Of a stretch of DNA of 32,910 nt, positions 15,804 to 23,867 are shown piece by piece. The position numbers and the translations under genes are program-made. The stretch covers positions 1 to 32,910 of the forward strand of contig CAZBVO010000016.1 of NCBI GenBank assembly GCA_964495385.1, read 5' to 3'. The stretch comes from CAG-1138 sp964495385 (GTDB lineage Bacteria; Bacillota; Clostridia; Christensenellales; CAG-917). Position 1 is the stretch's first letter, and each line of letters begins with the position of its first letter. Below the pieces are notes generated by a model. That model saw only the letters and a program-made list of their open reading frames with translations. It ran no database searches and was not told the DNA's origin.

Positions 15804-16413
15804 ACGTTTTTTTAAGGTTTTAAAAATTTTTTTCACATATTAAAAACTTTTTTAAAATAATTGTGTTTGTGCCGATTTCCGACCACAAAATATGGGATTT
15901 TTGCCATATTTATTTGTTTAACTTAAATATGCAGTTATTATATATTATTTAAAGACGCAAGTCAAGCAAACCGCACAACCGACCGCACCCACCCCTATCG
16001 CCTTTGCAATTTATGCGTTATGGGCCCGAAATCGACGCCCTGCGCTTCAAAATCACCGCCCAAGCACTCGGCAACGTCTGCCGCCCCGAATCCGACACAA
16101 GCCGGCGTTCGCCCCGCCCTGCACCTTCTCCAACCAATCGTCAAGCAAATACAAACCCTAAAATCAAAAGCAACCGCCGAAACAAGTTTTTCAATCCTAA
16201 CGAACTCGCCTTCCGTAAATTCGACAAACAATATAAAGCCGACAACCCGCACCGTCACCCTTCCGTTTTCTAAATATCATTATTGACACTTTGACTGCGT
16301 TTGTTGTCCTTTTGCCTCATTATTTAACGTTTTAAGCCCAAAATCGGCCTTACGTCCGTCATTTTGACATTTTTAACATTTTCCCTTATCCCGGACAAAA
16401 ACTTTCTTTGAAC
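15804..16413. other. Gene-poor stretch upstream of the S10 promoter
   Basis: About 600 bp without a gene I can support. The part next to the promoter (15804-15960) is very AT-rich and holds an 8-bp inverted repeat AAATATGG/CCATATTT (arms 15888-15895 and 15904-15911). From about 15960 to 16270 the composition changes to C-rich on the plus strand, and frames are open on both strands (for example 16004-16273 plus, and 15995-16258 minus). None has a ribosome binding site or a recognisable protein. It may be a decayed gene. Confidence 0.5.
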
Positions 16414-16445
16414 AAAAAATACGCCCCGCAAAAAGCGGAGCGTAT
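16414..16445 (-). terminator. Intrinsic terminator of the SDR operon
   Basis: Thirteen bases after the SDR gene's stop, an 11-bp stem (arms 16419-16429 and 16435-16445, one mismatch, five-base loop) is followed on the minus strand by six U. It closes the two-gene SDR operon before the S10 promoter region. Confidence 0.85.
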
Positions 16446-16457
16446 ATATTGTTGTTT

Positions 16458-17552
16458 TTAGAATTTAGGGCCTTTGTATTGATGTTTCTTTTCAGGGATA
16501 ACCCATTCGGCCTTAAGGTTGCCGTTCTCGTCGTAACGGTCAGGGAAGATTGCACGCATGGTATCTACGATACCGTCGCAAATGCTTGCTTCGACAGCCG
16601 TAAAGCCGAGTTCGTCGTATTTAAGAGCTTCAAACACCTTCTTAACGTCTTCGTCGCGATAGAAGAAGTCACGGTATTGGATGTCCGGCATAAGTTTGAC
16701 GTGGTCGAGACCGCCTTCTCTGCCTTCTTTGTGGAACTTGTGGTCAACAAACCAGCCACCGAGTTTGCCCATCCAGCACGGAACGGAAATAACCTTTTTG
16801 GTTTCGCCGCTGCAGTCGTTCATAACTTTCAGCCAGTCTTGGAACTTAACGTTGACCTTACCGATAGGATAATGGCCGGTGTGTGCGTTGATGGTTGCTG
16901 CAACAACGGATTCGGCAATACCTTGAACGTGAATCATAACGGTGCCGCCGTTAGGGAAATACATTGCAGGCAATTTTTTGAATCTGTCGATGAAAACTTC
17001 TTTCCAAAGCGGCATACGTTCAGGCATGCTGCCGAAGATGTACGGCAATTCAAGAATAACTGCATCCATTTCGTCTCCGCAAACCTCTTTAAGCATAGCG
17101 GACTGTTCGTTTCTGACCTTTATGTAGCAGTGATGTTCTGCAAGGTGGATGTCAGGCATAATTCTGTCGAAGTAGCAAAAATAGGAGCTGAGAAGCACGA
17201 TTTTCTTTACGCCGGCAAGTTTTGCGCCTTCAAAAACGTTGCGAGGTTTAACAACCAGTCTTTCATGGAAGAAATCGTATGCAGGAGCCTTCGGAACAAC
17301 ACGGTCGTCCGGACCTACGGCATAAACGATTGCATCGTAGCCGTCGGAAAGGATATCTCTGATTTCTTCAACGGAGCTCTCGAAAAGGTTGCCGTATTTA
17401 ACGCCGACTTCCTTCGGGAACCATTCGCCGAGTGGGATATCAGGCAAGCTGAGGGTGTCAACGTGCCAGCCCAGGCTGAGGAATTTGAGTGTGGAATAGT
17501 AACCCAAAAATCCCGTGCCGCCAAATATAAACACTTTTTTTTGTTCGCTCAT
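16458..17552 (-). CDS. NAD(P)-dependent epimerase/dehydratase-like SDR protein
   Basis: 364-aa extended short-chain dehydrogenase. The N-terminal Rossmann motif is GGTGFLG at residues 11-17, followed by alternating beta/alpha units. LLSSYFCYFD (about 120-129) supplies the serine. The catalytic position reads Tyr143-x3-Arg147, so the usual lysine of YxxxK is replaced by arginine; activity may be altered or may not be classical epimerisation. The C-terminal half carries a substrate-like domain (CWMGKLGGWFVDHKFHKEG). It is the second gene of a pair, 36 bp after the 532-aa SDR, with GGAGG 9 nt before the ATG. The substrate is unknown. Confidence 0.8.
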   Translation of the reverse strand: MSEQKKVFIFGGTGFLGYYSTLKFLSLGWHVDTLSLPDIPLGEWFPKEVGVKYGNLFESSVEEIRDILSDGYDAIVYAVGPDDRVVPKAPAYDFFHERLVVKPRNVFEGAKLAGVKKIVLLSSYFCYFDRIMPDIHLAEHHCYIKVRNEQSAMLKEVCGDEMDAVILELPYIFGSMPERMPLWKEVFIDRFKKLPAMYFPNGGTVMIHVQGIAESVVAATINAHTGHYPIGKVNVKFQDWLKVMNDCSGETKKVISVPCWMGKLGGWFVDHKFHKEGREGGLDHVKLMPDIQYRDFFYRDEDVKKVFEALKYDELGFTAVEASICDGIVDTMRAIFPDRYDENGNLKAEWVIPEKKHQYKGPKF

Positions 17553-17588
17553 AATAATGAACCTCCGTAAAATATAATCTGTTGTATT

Positions 17589-19187
17589 TTATTTCTCGGC
17601 TTCGTCGAGAATGTCTTTGTAGCAGTCTGCCGGGAAGAAGTTGTTTTCTTCAGGGCTGTGCGTATCGTACCAAATTTGAGCATAGAACGGAATGTGGCGA
17701 GAAAGTTCGTCGAAATTCCACGGCGCCGGTTGGCAGCACTCAGGACACCAGAAACCTGCCTTCAAAATAGTGTAAGGGCTGGATTCGAAAACGTGACCGT
17801 CGTGGCATTGCCAGGTAAGTTTGGTGTAAAGGTCGCCTTTAACCATAGTTTCGGACAAGCATTTGCCGCCACGGAACTCGGCCGCTTTGCGCATATCTTC
17901 GATGTCGAGTTCGCTGTCAGGCTTGGTTTCGTCATAACCGTGATCGAGCAAGAACTGATCGGCGTTTTTGATGTCTCTTCTGTATTCGTAATCGACTACG
18001 TTGCCGTTTTCGTCCTTAATTTGGTTGCGGCAGAACAGCGGATATTTGGACCAATCTTCGCCGATTTCGTCAATTCTTTCACGGGAGCCGTAAAACGCTT
18101 TGATGCGGCCTTCGATGTTGTTGTGAATCCAATATTTAGGGCTGTTGCTGTTTTTGAACAGACGCTGAATGGCAAACTTGCTGATAAGAGAATTCGGAGC
18201 GAGAACGCCAAGTTTGAAGTACCAATTCTGTTTTGCCATGCGCTTCCAGAATATCTGCCAAGTTTCCGTACGGAAATCGAGGAAGTCGTTCAAAAGGTCG
18301 CTGTCATAGTACCAGAAGCAGTGGAAGTTGCGGTCAACGTTCCAGTTAGGCTTGAAGAAATCTTCAGCATGAGCGCCCATCAGAGCAAAACCGTCGTTGA
18401 TTGTGTCGTAACCGGTTACGCGACAGCTTTCGCCGTTGCCGATATTGTAGCAATGTTTCCAGAATTTTTGACCGAGTTGAGCTTCTTTTTCGGCCAATTT
18501 GCCGGTGCAGTCGTATTCGACAAGGTGTCTGAGCAACAAACCGCTGTCACGGCTGGTGGACCATTCGATAGGAACGTTCCAGCAAGTGTGGAACATAAGG
18601 CCGTCGGCCATATTGTTTTTGAAAAGATTATCGTGCAAGATGCCGGATTGACGCAAACTTACCCAATTTGGCAGTTCAGCTTCCAAAACGTAACGTTCAG
18701 CACGCAATTTGGTGACTGCATAAAAATCGTAGCAGCTCGGAACAAGCGGATCGCCCACGCGTCCCCAAGGATGTTTCCAGGTGCGGTTGCCGTATTCGGC
18801 AACGGTGCCGGTGTGAACGTATTTGATTTCGGCAGCTCTCGGCGAAGCCTTGATTGCATTGACCAGGTTTACGGTGCCGTAGTAGTTTGCCTTTTCGGCA
18901 GCCTTTGGCTTGTGGTCGGACGTCGGCGGAATGATTGCCGCGCAGTGCAAAACGTAATCGACGTCGTCAACGCATTTTACGCAATCGTCATAGTTTCCGA
19001 TATCTCCGAAAACGACTTCGATTTTGTTGCCGTATTTTTTGCCGAGCTTTTCGGCGAGTTTCCTGTTTGCAGGTTTATCGCGCAAAAGGATGCGAACGTC
19101 AAATCCGAGTTCGGATTTCATAACTTCGTTGAGCGCGCAACCGCCCATGCTGCCGGAAGCTCCGGTGATGAAAACTTTTTTGCCCAT
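17589..19187 (-). CDS. SDR epimerase fused to a zinc-ribbon-like C-terminal domain
   Basis: 532 aa. Residues 1 to about 260 are an extended SDR: glycine motif GASGSMGG at 9-16, VLHCAAIIPP at 79-88, Tyr156-x3-Lys160 (YAVTK) and Thr126/Thr128 in place of the usual serine. A middle part (about 280-410) is rich in Trp, Phe and Tyr and is not recognised. At the C terminus, GGKCLS (Cys443) is followed by WQC (Cys461), GH (His465) and CPEC (Cys481, Cys484), the pattern of a treble-clef/zinc-ribbon domain usually found as repeats or next to nucleases. The fusion to an SDR is unusual. First gene of the SDR operon; promoter at 19245-19273. Substrate unknown. Confidence 0.8.
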   Translation of the reverse strand: MGKKVFITGASGSMGGCALNEVMKSELGFDVRILLRDKPANRKLAEKLGKKYGNKIEVVFGDIGNYDDCVKCVDDVDYVLHCAAIIPPTSDHKPKAAEKANYYGTVNLVNAIKASPRAAEIKYVHTGTVAEYGNRTWKHPWGRVGDPLVPSCYDFYAVTKLRAERYVLEAELPNWVSLRQSGILHDNLFKNNMADGLMFHTCWNVPIEWSTSRDSGLLLRHLVEYDCTGKLAEKEAQLGQKFWKHCYNIGNGESCRVTGYDTINDGFALMGAHAEDFFKPNWNVDRNFHCFWYYDSDLLNDFLDFRTETWQIFWKRMAKQNWYFKLGVLAPNSLISKFAIQRLFKNSNSPKYWIHNNIEGRIKAFYGSRERIDEIGEDWSKYPLFCRNQIKDENGNVVDYEYRRDIKNADQFLLDHGYDETKPDSELDIEDMRKAAEFRGGKCLSETMVKGDLYTKLTWQCHDGHVFESSPYTILKAGFWCPECCQPAPWNFDELSRHIPFYAQIWYDTHSPEENNFFPADCYKDILDEAEK

Positions 19188-19210
19188 AAATATAACCCTC
19201 TCTTTTTGTT

Positions 19211-19228
19211 GTGCGCATGCGTGCGCAT
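19211..19228. repeat. Two GTGCGCAT repeats just after the SDR promoter
   Basis: GTGCGCAT occurs at 19211-19218 and again at 19221-19228, ten bases apart (one helical turn). Each contains the palindrome TGCGCA, so together they also form an inverted repeat with a 4-nt centre. They lie about 10-27 nt downstream of the predicted start of the SDR transcript, a good place for an operator or a 5' RNA hairpin. Confidence 0.5.
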
Positions 19229-19244
19229 ATTGTTTACATAGTTA

Positions 19245-19273
19245 AGTATAACATATCAAACCGATTATTTCAA
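19245..19273 (-). promoter_or_regulatory. Promoter of the SDR operon
   Basis: Minus-strand TTGAAA (19268-19273), 17-nt spacer, TATACT (19245-19250). The predicted start near 19238 leaves a leader of about 50 nt before the 532-aa SDR gene. Confidence 0.65.
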
Positions 19274-19365
19274 CAACATTTAAGCTTTTTTTGTCCAAAA
19301 ACATCACAAAAACCGCTATTTAGTCACAAATCTTACCAAAATGCGATGTTTGTAACATAAAAAAC

Positions 19366-19394
19366 AAAAAAGGTCGAGCAATTCTGCTCGACCT
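19366..19394 (-). terminator. Terminator after rpsI
   Basis: A perfect 10-bp stem (arms 19371-19380 and 19385-19394, 4-nt loop) with a U run on the minus strand (19366-19370, then more after one G). It lies 19 bp after the rpsI stop and separates rplM-rpsI from the SDR operon. Confidence 0.9.
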
Positions 19395-19413
19395 TTGTTT
19401 TTGCAAAAAACGA

Positions 19414-19830
19414 CTAACGTTTGCTGAATTGAGGAGCGCGACGAGCCTTTTTGAGACCGTACTTTTTACGCTCTTTAGCACGAGGATCACGGGTGAGGAA
19501 GCCTGCTTTCTTCAAAGCGCCTCTAAGTTCCGGCTCTGCAACGATGAGAGCGCGGCTGATACCGTGACGGATTGCGCCTGCCTGACCGGTGTAACCACCG
19601 CCGACAACGTTTACGAAAACGTCGTATTTGGCTTCGGTTTCGGTAAGAACCAACGGTTGACGAACGATGAACTTCAAGGTGTCAAGACCGAAGTATTCGT
19701 CGAGGCTACGTTTGTTGATGACGATTTCACCGCTGCCGTTAGGAACGATTCTTACGCGAGCGATGGCTTTCTTTCTGCGGCCGGTGCCCCAGAACTGAAC
19801 TTTCTTTTTAGTAGATTTTTTAGCTGCCAT
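19414..19830 (-). CDS. rpsI: 30S ribosomal protein S9
   Basis: 138 aa. The C-terminal tail contacts P-site tRNA and ends in the invariant PQFSKR. Family segments GTGRRKKAIARVRI and VNVVGGGYTGQAGAIRHGISRAL are present. It lies 16 bp after rplM; GAGAGG lies upstream of the ATG at 19828-19830. Confidence 0.98.
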   Translation of the reverse strand: MAAKKSTKKKVQFWGTGRRKKAIARVRIVPNGSGEIVINKRSLDEYFGLDTLKFIVRQPLVLTETEAKYDVFVNVVGGGYTGQAGAIRHGISRALIVAEPELRGALKKAGFLTRDPRAKERKKYGLKKARRAPQFSKR

Positions 19831-19846
19831 AACAATTTACCTCTCA

Positions 19847-20275
19847 TTAAAACTTCAATTCAACAGGCATTTGGGCTTGTTGATTGTGTTCAGGACCGGC
19901 GTAAACGCGCAGTTTTTTGATCATCTTGCGACCGAGGGTGTTTTTCGGGAGCATGCCTTTTACTGCGTTGTAAACGGCGAACTCAGGTTTTTCGGCCATA
20001 AGCTTTTTATATTGGGTTTCTTTCAGACCGCCAACGTAACCGGTGTGATAACGGTACATTTTTTGTTCCAACTTTTTGCCGGTGAGTCTGACTTTTGCGC
20101 AGTTGACGATGATGACATGATCGCCTGTGTCGACGTTAGGGGTGAAAGTAGGTTTGTTTTTGCCGCGCAAAACTGCAGCAACCTGGCTTGCCAAACGACC
20201 GAGAACGAGGTCGGTAGCATCCACGACATACCATTTTCTTTCGACGTCTTCAGGCTTTGCCATATAAGTTTTCAT
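19847..20275 (-). CDS. rplM: 50S ribosomal protein L13
   Basis: Early assembly protein of the 50S subunit, 142 aa from the ATG at 20273-20275 (MKTYMAKPEDVERKWYVVDA). The signature LGRLASQVAAVLRGKNKP and GDHVIIVNCAKVRLTGKK follow. A TTG five codons upstream is in frame but lies inside the GGAGG ribosome binding site, so I exclude it. Co-transcribed with rpsI from its own promoter. Confidence 0.97.
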   Translation of the reverse strand: MKTYMAKPEDVERKWYVVDATDLVLGRLASQVAAVLRGKNKPTFTPNVDTGDHVIIVNCAKVRLTGKKLEQKMYRYHTGYVGGLKETQYKKLMAEKPEFAVYNAVKGMLPKNTLGRKMIKKLRVYAGPEHNQQAQMPVELKF

Positions 20276-20374
20276 GGTAAAGACCTCCAAAAATTTTTAA
20301 TAATTGCAATCGTGAAATTATTAGAAAATTGAGGGGCTAATTCAGTTTTCAACGAAACTTTCCCGATTTTTTGC
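20276..20374 (-). ncRNA. Leader of the L13-S9 mRNA
   Basis: The predicted transcript start near 20374 gives a leader of about 100 nt. It can fold a 9-bp stem with one mismatch (arms 20324-20332 and 20342-20350). Structured autoregulatory leaders before rplM are known in Firmicutes, so this is a candidate of that type. I have not matched it to the published consensus. Confidence 0.4.
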
Positions 20375-20380
20375 TAAATA

Positions 20381-20409
20381 ATAATATAATAACAGAAATT
20401 TTTTGTCAA
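20381..20409 (-). promoter_or_regulatory. Promoter of rplM-rpsI
   Basis: Minus-strand TTGACA (20404-20409), 17-nt spacer, TATTAT (20381-20386). A 10-bp inverted repeat (CGAAAAACAA at 20410-20419 and its complement at 20442-20451) abuts the -35. It could be a weak end-of-transcript structure for truA or a binding site. Confidence 0.75.
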
Positions 20410-20470
20410 CGAAAAACAAGCGGATTTTCAAATAAAATTTTTTGTTTTTCGATTTTTGCCGACTTTTTCT

Positions 20471-21211
20471 TTATTTTTGCCGATATTCTACGCTTTTGAG
20501 ATACAACCCTTCGGGAGGCATGGTTTTTCCCGCCAAAGTCCTGTCTCCCGATTTCAAGATGTCCGAAACTTCGTCAGGGCTTGTTTTTTTGTAGCCGACG
20601 TCTAAAAGCGTGCCGACCATTATGCGAACCATATTGTACAAAAATCCGTTGCCCGTAACTTCGATTTCGATTTCGTTGCCCCTCTTCGACACTGTCAGCG
20701 AATAGATCGTGCGGACAAAATCCTTTACCGTGCTGCCCGTTGCGGCAAAAGCGGAAAAATCATGCTCGCCGACGATGTGTTCGGCCGCCTTCTGCATAAG
20801 CGAAATATCCGGCATTTTGGTCAACCACACGGCCGAATTTGCCCTCAGAGGGCTTAAATGAGGCGAAACGTAAAGCTTGTAAAGGTAGGTTTTTTTCTTT
20901 GCGTCGAACCTTGCGTTAAACTCGCTCGGCACCTCCTTGCAGTCCAAAACTCTTACCCCGGTAGGCAAACAAACGTTTACGGCATACGGGATTTTTTCGG
21001 TAGGGATTGCCGTTTCGAGGTCAAAACTGACCACTTGCCCCATAGCATGCACACCGGCATCCGTTCTGCCGCTTGCGGTCATGGTAACCGACTTCCCCGT
21101 CGCCTTTTCAAAGGCCTCCTCGAGCGTCTGTTGCACCGACGGCAGGTCGGCCTGGCGTTGCCAGCCGTAAAAATCTTTTCCGTCATATTCGACGGTTATG
21201 GCATATCGCAT
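20471..21211 (-). CDS. truA: tRNA pseudouridine(38-40) synthase TruA
   Basis: Isomerises uridines 38-40 in the tRNA anticodon stem-loop. From the ATG at 21209-21211 the protein is 246 aa, starting MRYAITVEYDGKDFYGWQRQ. Catalytic Asp51 lies in SGRTDAGVHA, and GNGFLYNMVRIMVGTLLDVG is the conserved C-terminal motif. An in-frame TTG at 21227-21229 was rejected because that stretch is the SD (GGGGG). The start overlaps the ecfT stop by one base (TGATG), showing coupling. Confidence 0.97.
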   Translation of the reverse strand: MRYAITVEYDGKDFYGWQRQADLPSVQQTLEEAFEKATGKSVTMTASGRTDAGVHAMGQVVSFDLETAIPTEKIPYAVNVCLPTGVRVLDCKEVPSEFNARFDAKKKTYLYKLYVSPHLSPLRANSAVWLTKMPDISLMQKAAEHIVGEHDFSAFAATGSTVKDFVRTIYSLTVSKRGNEIEIEVTGNGFLYNMVRIMVGTLLDVGYKKTSPDEVSDILKSGDRTLAGKTMPPEGLYLKSVEYRQK

Positions 21212-22023
21212 CAGAACACCCCCATCCAAAGGTAAGTATCCAGCAAAACGACGGCCACATACCCCAAAACCACGGCAGTTCCCACAAAATCACGGTAGGT
21301 AACGTGCGGTTTTTTCATTTTCGTACGGTTATCCGTTGCGTTGTAGCACCTTGCATCGAGGGCGAAAGCCAGTTCGTCGGCCCTTCTGAAAGCGGACACG
21401 AAAAGCGGTACCAACACAGGAATCATGGCCTTTGCTCTCTTGAACAAATTGCCCGTATCGAAATCGGCACCTCTGGCCTTTTGCGCGTTTATTATACGTT
21501 GGGTTTCGTCCATAAGCGTAGGAATAAACCTTAGCGCAATGCTCATTATTATGGCTACGTCATGCACCGGAAATTTTATTGCTTTCAGCGGTTTCATCAA
21601 GCTTTCAAGCCCGTCGGTGAGGTCGGTCGGCGTGGTGGTCAAGGTAAGCACGCTTGTGCCCATAACCAACAAAACAAGCCTTAAAGCCATCATAATGGTG
21701 AAATCAACTGCCTGATCGGTTATGTCAAACACCCAAAACTTGACGATAACTTCACCGTCGTCAACCAAAAACAGATTCAGAAGCGACGTAAAAATCACAA
21801 GCATCAAAATGCCCTTTACGCTGCGCAAAACGGTCCCCATCGGAATGCGCGACGCAAGCACGGTCACCAAAATGAACGCAGCCGTAACCGCATATCCGAA
21901 ATAGCTTTTTATGAAAAATATGAACACGATGTAAACCAGCGACAAAAACAGTTTGAACCTTGCGTCCATTTTGTGAACGAAGGAATCGCCGGGATAATAC
22001 TGTCCGAAGGTGAAATTTTTCAT
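21211..22023 (-). CDS. ecfT: ECF transporter transmembrane component EcfT
   Basis: Integral membrane scaffold of energy-coupling factor transporters, which pair with separate S components for vitamins or metals. 270 aa with several hydrophobic helices. The coupling-helix motifs AQKARGAD (about 183-190) and LDARCYNATDNRT near the C terminus link it to the two ATPases. No S component is nearby, as expected for a shared group II module. The start overlaps ecfA2 by 4 bp (ATGA). Confidence 0.95.
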   Translation of the reverse strand: MKNFTFGQYYPGDSFVHKMDARFKLFLSLVYIVFIFFIKSYFGYAVTAAFILVTVLASRIPMGTVLRSVKGILMLVIFTSLLNLFLVDDGEVIVKFWVFDITDQAVDFTIMMALRLVLLVMGTSVLTLTTTPTDLTDGLESLMKPLKAIKFPVHDVAIIMSIALRFIPTLMDETQRIINAQKARGADFDTGNLFKRAKAMIPVLVPLFVSAFRRADELAFALDARCYNATDNRTKMKKPHVTYRDFVGTAVVLGYVAVVLLDTYLWMGVF

Positions 22024-22865
22024 TTTTTCACCTCCTCGACGACAGCCGAGACAAAGTCTGCGGGTTTTACGACGTCGCCCTTAAGGCATATTCCTCTTTC
22101 GGCAAGCCTGTCCTTAATTCGAACCGTGGTCGGAGCATCCAGGCCGACCTTTTCCATTTTTTCGACGGAGGAAAACAATTTGTCCGGAGTCTCGTCGTAT
22201 TTAAGTTCGCCGTCGGCAAGCACCAAAATTCGGTCCGCATGGCGAGAGATTTCGTCCATATTGTGCGAAATCATTATTATTGTCGGGGTATCGACACGGA
22301 TTCGGTCGATAAGTTCATAAATTTCTTTCCTTCCCACAGGGTCCAACCCGGCGGTCGGTTCGTCCATAACCAACACTTTCGGATTCATGGCCAGAACGCC
22401 GGCTATTGCCACTCGACGTTTTTGCCCGCCGGACAAATCGAACGGGCTTCTGTCTTTTACCGCCTCGAAATCCAGCCCGACTTTTTTTATGGCCGAACGC
22501 ACCCTTTCGTCGATTTCCCCTTCCGACAAACCGAGGTTTTTAGGCCCGAACGAAACGTCGGCATACACCGTCTGATCAAAAAGTTGATACTCGGGATACT
22601 GAAACACCATCCCCACCGTTCCCCTCAGTTTTTTGAGGTCGCATTTTTGCGTAAGGTCGAAGTCAAAAATTTTGACTTTTCCGCTCGTAAGGCGGATTAA
22701 ACCGTTGAAATGCTGTATTAAAGTGCTTTTTCCGCTGCCTGTTGCGCCGATTATCCCGACAAACTCGCCCTCTTTAATTTCAAACGAAACGTCCTTTAAC
22801 GCCTGCTTTTGGTAAGGTGTTTTCGGAGCATAAACATAGCTTAAATTTTTTACTTCAATCGCCAT
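22020..22865 (-). CDS. ecfA2: ECF transporter ATP-binding protein EcfA2
   Basis: ABC ATPase, 281 aa. Walker A GATGSGKST at residues 40-48, Q-loop in VFQYPEYQLF, signature LSGGQKRR, Walker B VLVMDEPTAGLDP and the H-loop in MISHNMDE. The Q-loop/LFDQT region is typical of the ECF A2 subunit. GGAGG before the ATG at 22863-22865; it overlaps ecfA1 by 16 bp. Forms a heterodimer with EcfA1. Confidence 0.95.
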   Translation of the reverse strand: MAIEVKNLSYVYAPKTPYQKQALKDVSFEIKEGEFVGIIGATGSGKSTLIQHFNGLIRLTSGKVKIFDFDLTQKCDLKKLRGTVGMVFQYPEYQLFDQTVYADVSFGPKNLGLSEGEIDERVRSAIKKVGLDFEAVKDRSPFDLSGGQKRRVAIAGVLAMNPKVLVMDEPTAGLDPVGRKEIYELIDRIRVDTPTIIMISHNMDEISRHADRILVLADGELKYDETPDKLFSSVEKMEKVGLDAPTTVRIKDRLAERGICLKGDVVKPADFVSAVVEEVKK

Positions 22866-23686
22866 ATTTCCTCCAAAAGTTCATCCTCTGTCAAAACGGA
22901 CGTGTCCACGTCGAGGCCCGAGTTTTTCAACATTATCGCCAATTCGGTGACGGCCGGCAAGCTCAATTTGTGTTCGGTCAAAGCCCCGACGTCCGAAAAA
23001 ATTTCACGCGGGGTACCGTCCATAACCAACAATCCGTCATCCATAACCAACACTCGGTCGGCATCCGCCGCCTCTTCCATGTGGTGAGTTATGTGAATGA
23101 CGGTCATGTTTTCTTCTCTGTTCAGTTTTTTCAAAACGGACATAACCTCTCGCCTTCCCTTAGGGTCCAGCATAGAAGTTGCCTCGTCCAAAATGATTAT
23201 TTTCGGCTTCATTGCCAGCACGCCTGCGATTGCAATGCGTTGTTTTTGACCGCCGCTCATTTTGAACGGAGTGGATTTTGCATATTCCTTCATGCCCACA
23301 ACCGACAAGGCCCAATCGACGCGGCGGATAATTTCCTCTCGTTCGACACCGAGGTTTTCCGGGCCGAAAGCGACGTCGTCCTCGACGATGCTTGCCACGG
23401 TTTGGTTGTCGGGATTTTGAAACACCATGCCGACACTGCGCCTTACGTCGAAAATTCTGTTTTCGTCGCGAGTGTTTATGCCGCAAACCGTAACGTCTCC
23501 CGACGTCGGTTGCAAAAGACCGTTGAGCATTTTTGCCAAAGTCGACTTGCCGCTTCCGTTTGCGCCGCCGACAACCACGAATTCGCCTTCTTCAACGTCA
23601 AAAGACACGCCTTTTACTGCGTGCAAATCCTCACGTTCGAAGCCGCGATAATCATAGCATACGTTTTCAACTTTGATGATGCTCAT
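22850..23686 (-). CDS. ecfA1: ECF transporter ATP-binding protein EcfA1
   Basis: First gene of the ecf-truA operon. From the ATG at 23684-23686 it is 278 aa, starting MSIIKVENVCYDYRG. Walker A GANGSGKST (about 41-49), VFQNPDNQTVAS, signature MSGGQKQR, Walker B IIILDEATSMLDP and the histidine in ITHHMEE are all present. An AAGGAG 7 nt upstream supports this start over a frame opening 14 codons earlier at 23728, which runs through the SD and the promoter. Partner of EcfA2. Confidence 0.95.
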   Translation of the reverse strand: MSIIKVENVCYDYRGFEREDLHAVKGVSFDVEEGEFVVVGGANGSGKSTLAKMLNGLLQPTSGDVTVCGINTRDENRIFDVRRSVGMVFQNPDNQTVASIVEDDVAFGPENLGVEREEIIRRVDWALSVVGMKEYAKSTPFKMSGGQKQRIAIAGVLAMKPKIIILDEATSMLDPKGRREVMSVLKKLNREENMTVIHITHHMEEAADADRVLVMDDGLLVMDGTPREIFSDVGALTEHKLSLPAVTELAIMLKNSGLDVDTSVLTEDELLEEIWRLK

Positions 23687-23713
23687 TTCCAATCTCCTTG
23701 TTTTGCCTCGCAT

Positions 23714-23742
23714 ATTATACCACATCAATTTCGTTTTGAAAA
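23714..23742 (-). promoter_or_regulatory. Promoter of ecfA1-ecfA2-ecfT-truA
   Basis: Minus-strand extended -10 TGG-TATAAT (TATAAT at 23714-23719) with a weak -35 TTTTCA (23737-23742), 17-nt spacer. The predicted start near 23707 leaves a 20-nt leader. Confidence 0.65.
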
Positions 23743-23867
23743 CGCTTTTTTCGTCATTTAAAGCAAAAGTTGCTTATTTTTTACGTCACAACCAAGCCGT
23801 TTACCCCAAAAGCCGCCGCCACCGGTCAAAATTAAAACAAATATGGCCGCAAACGGCTGAAAATGGT

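Noticed and set aside
15995..16286. Three overlapping open frames of 87-89 codons
   Set aside because: No SD, no family resemblance, and frames open on both strands at once; kept only as a possible gene remnant.
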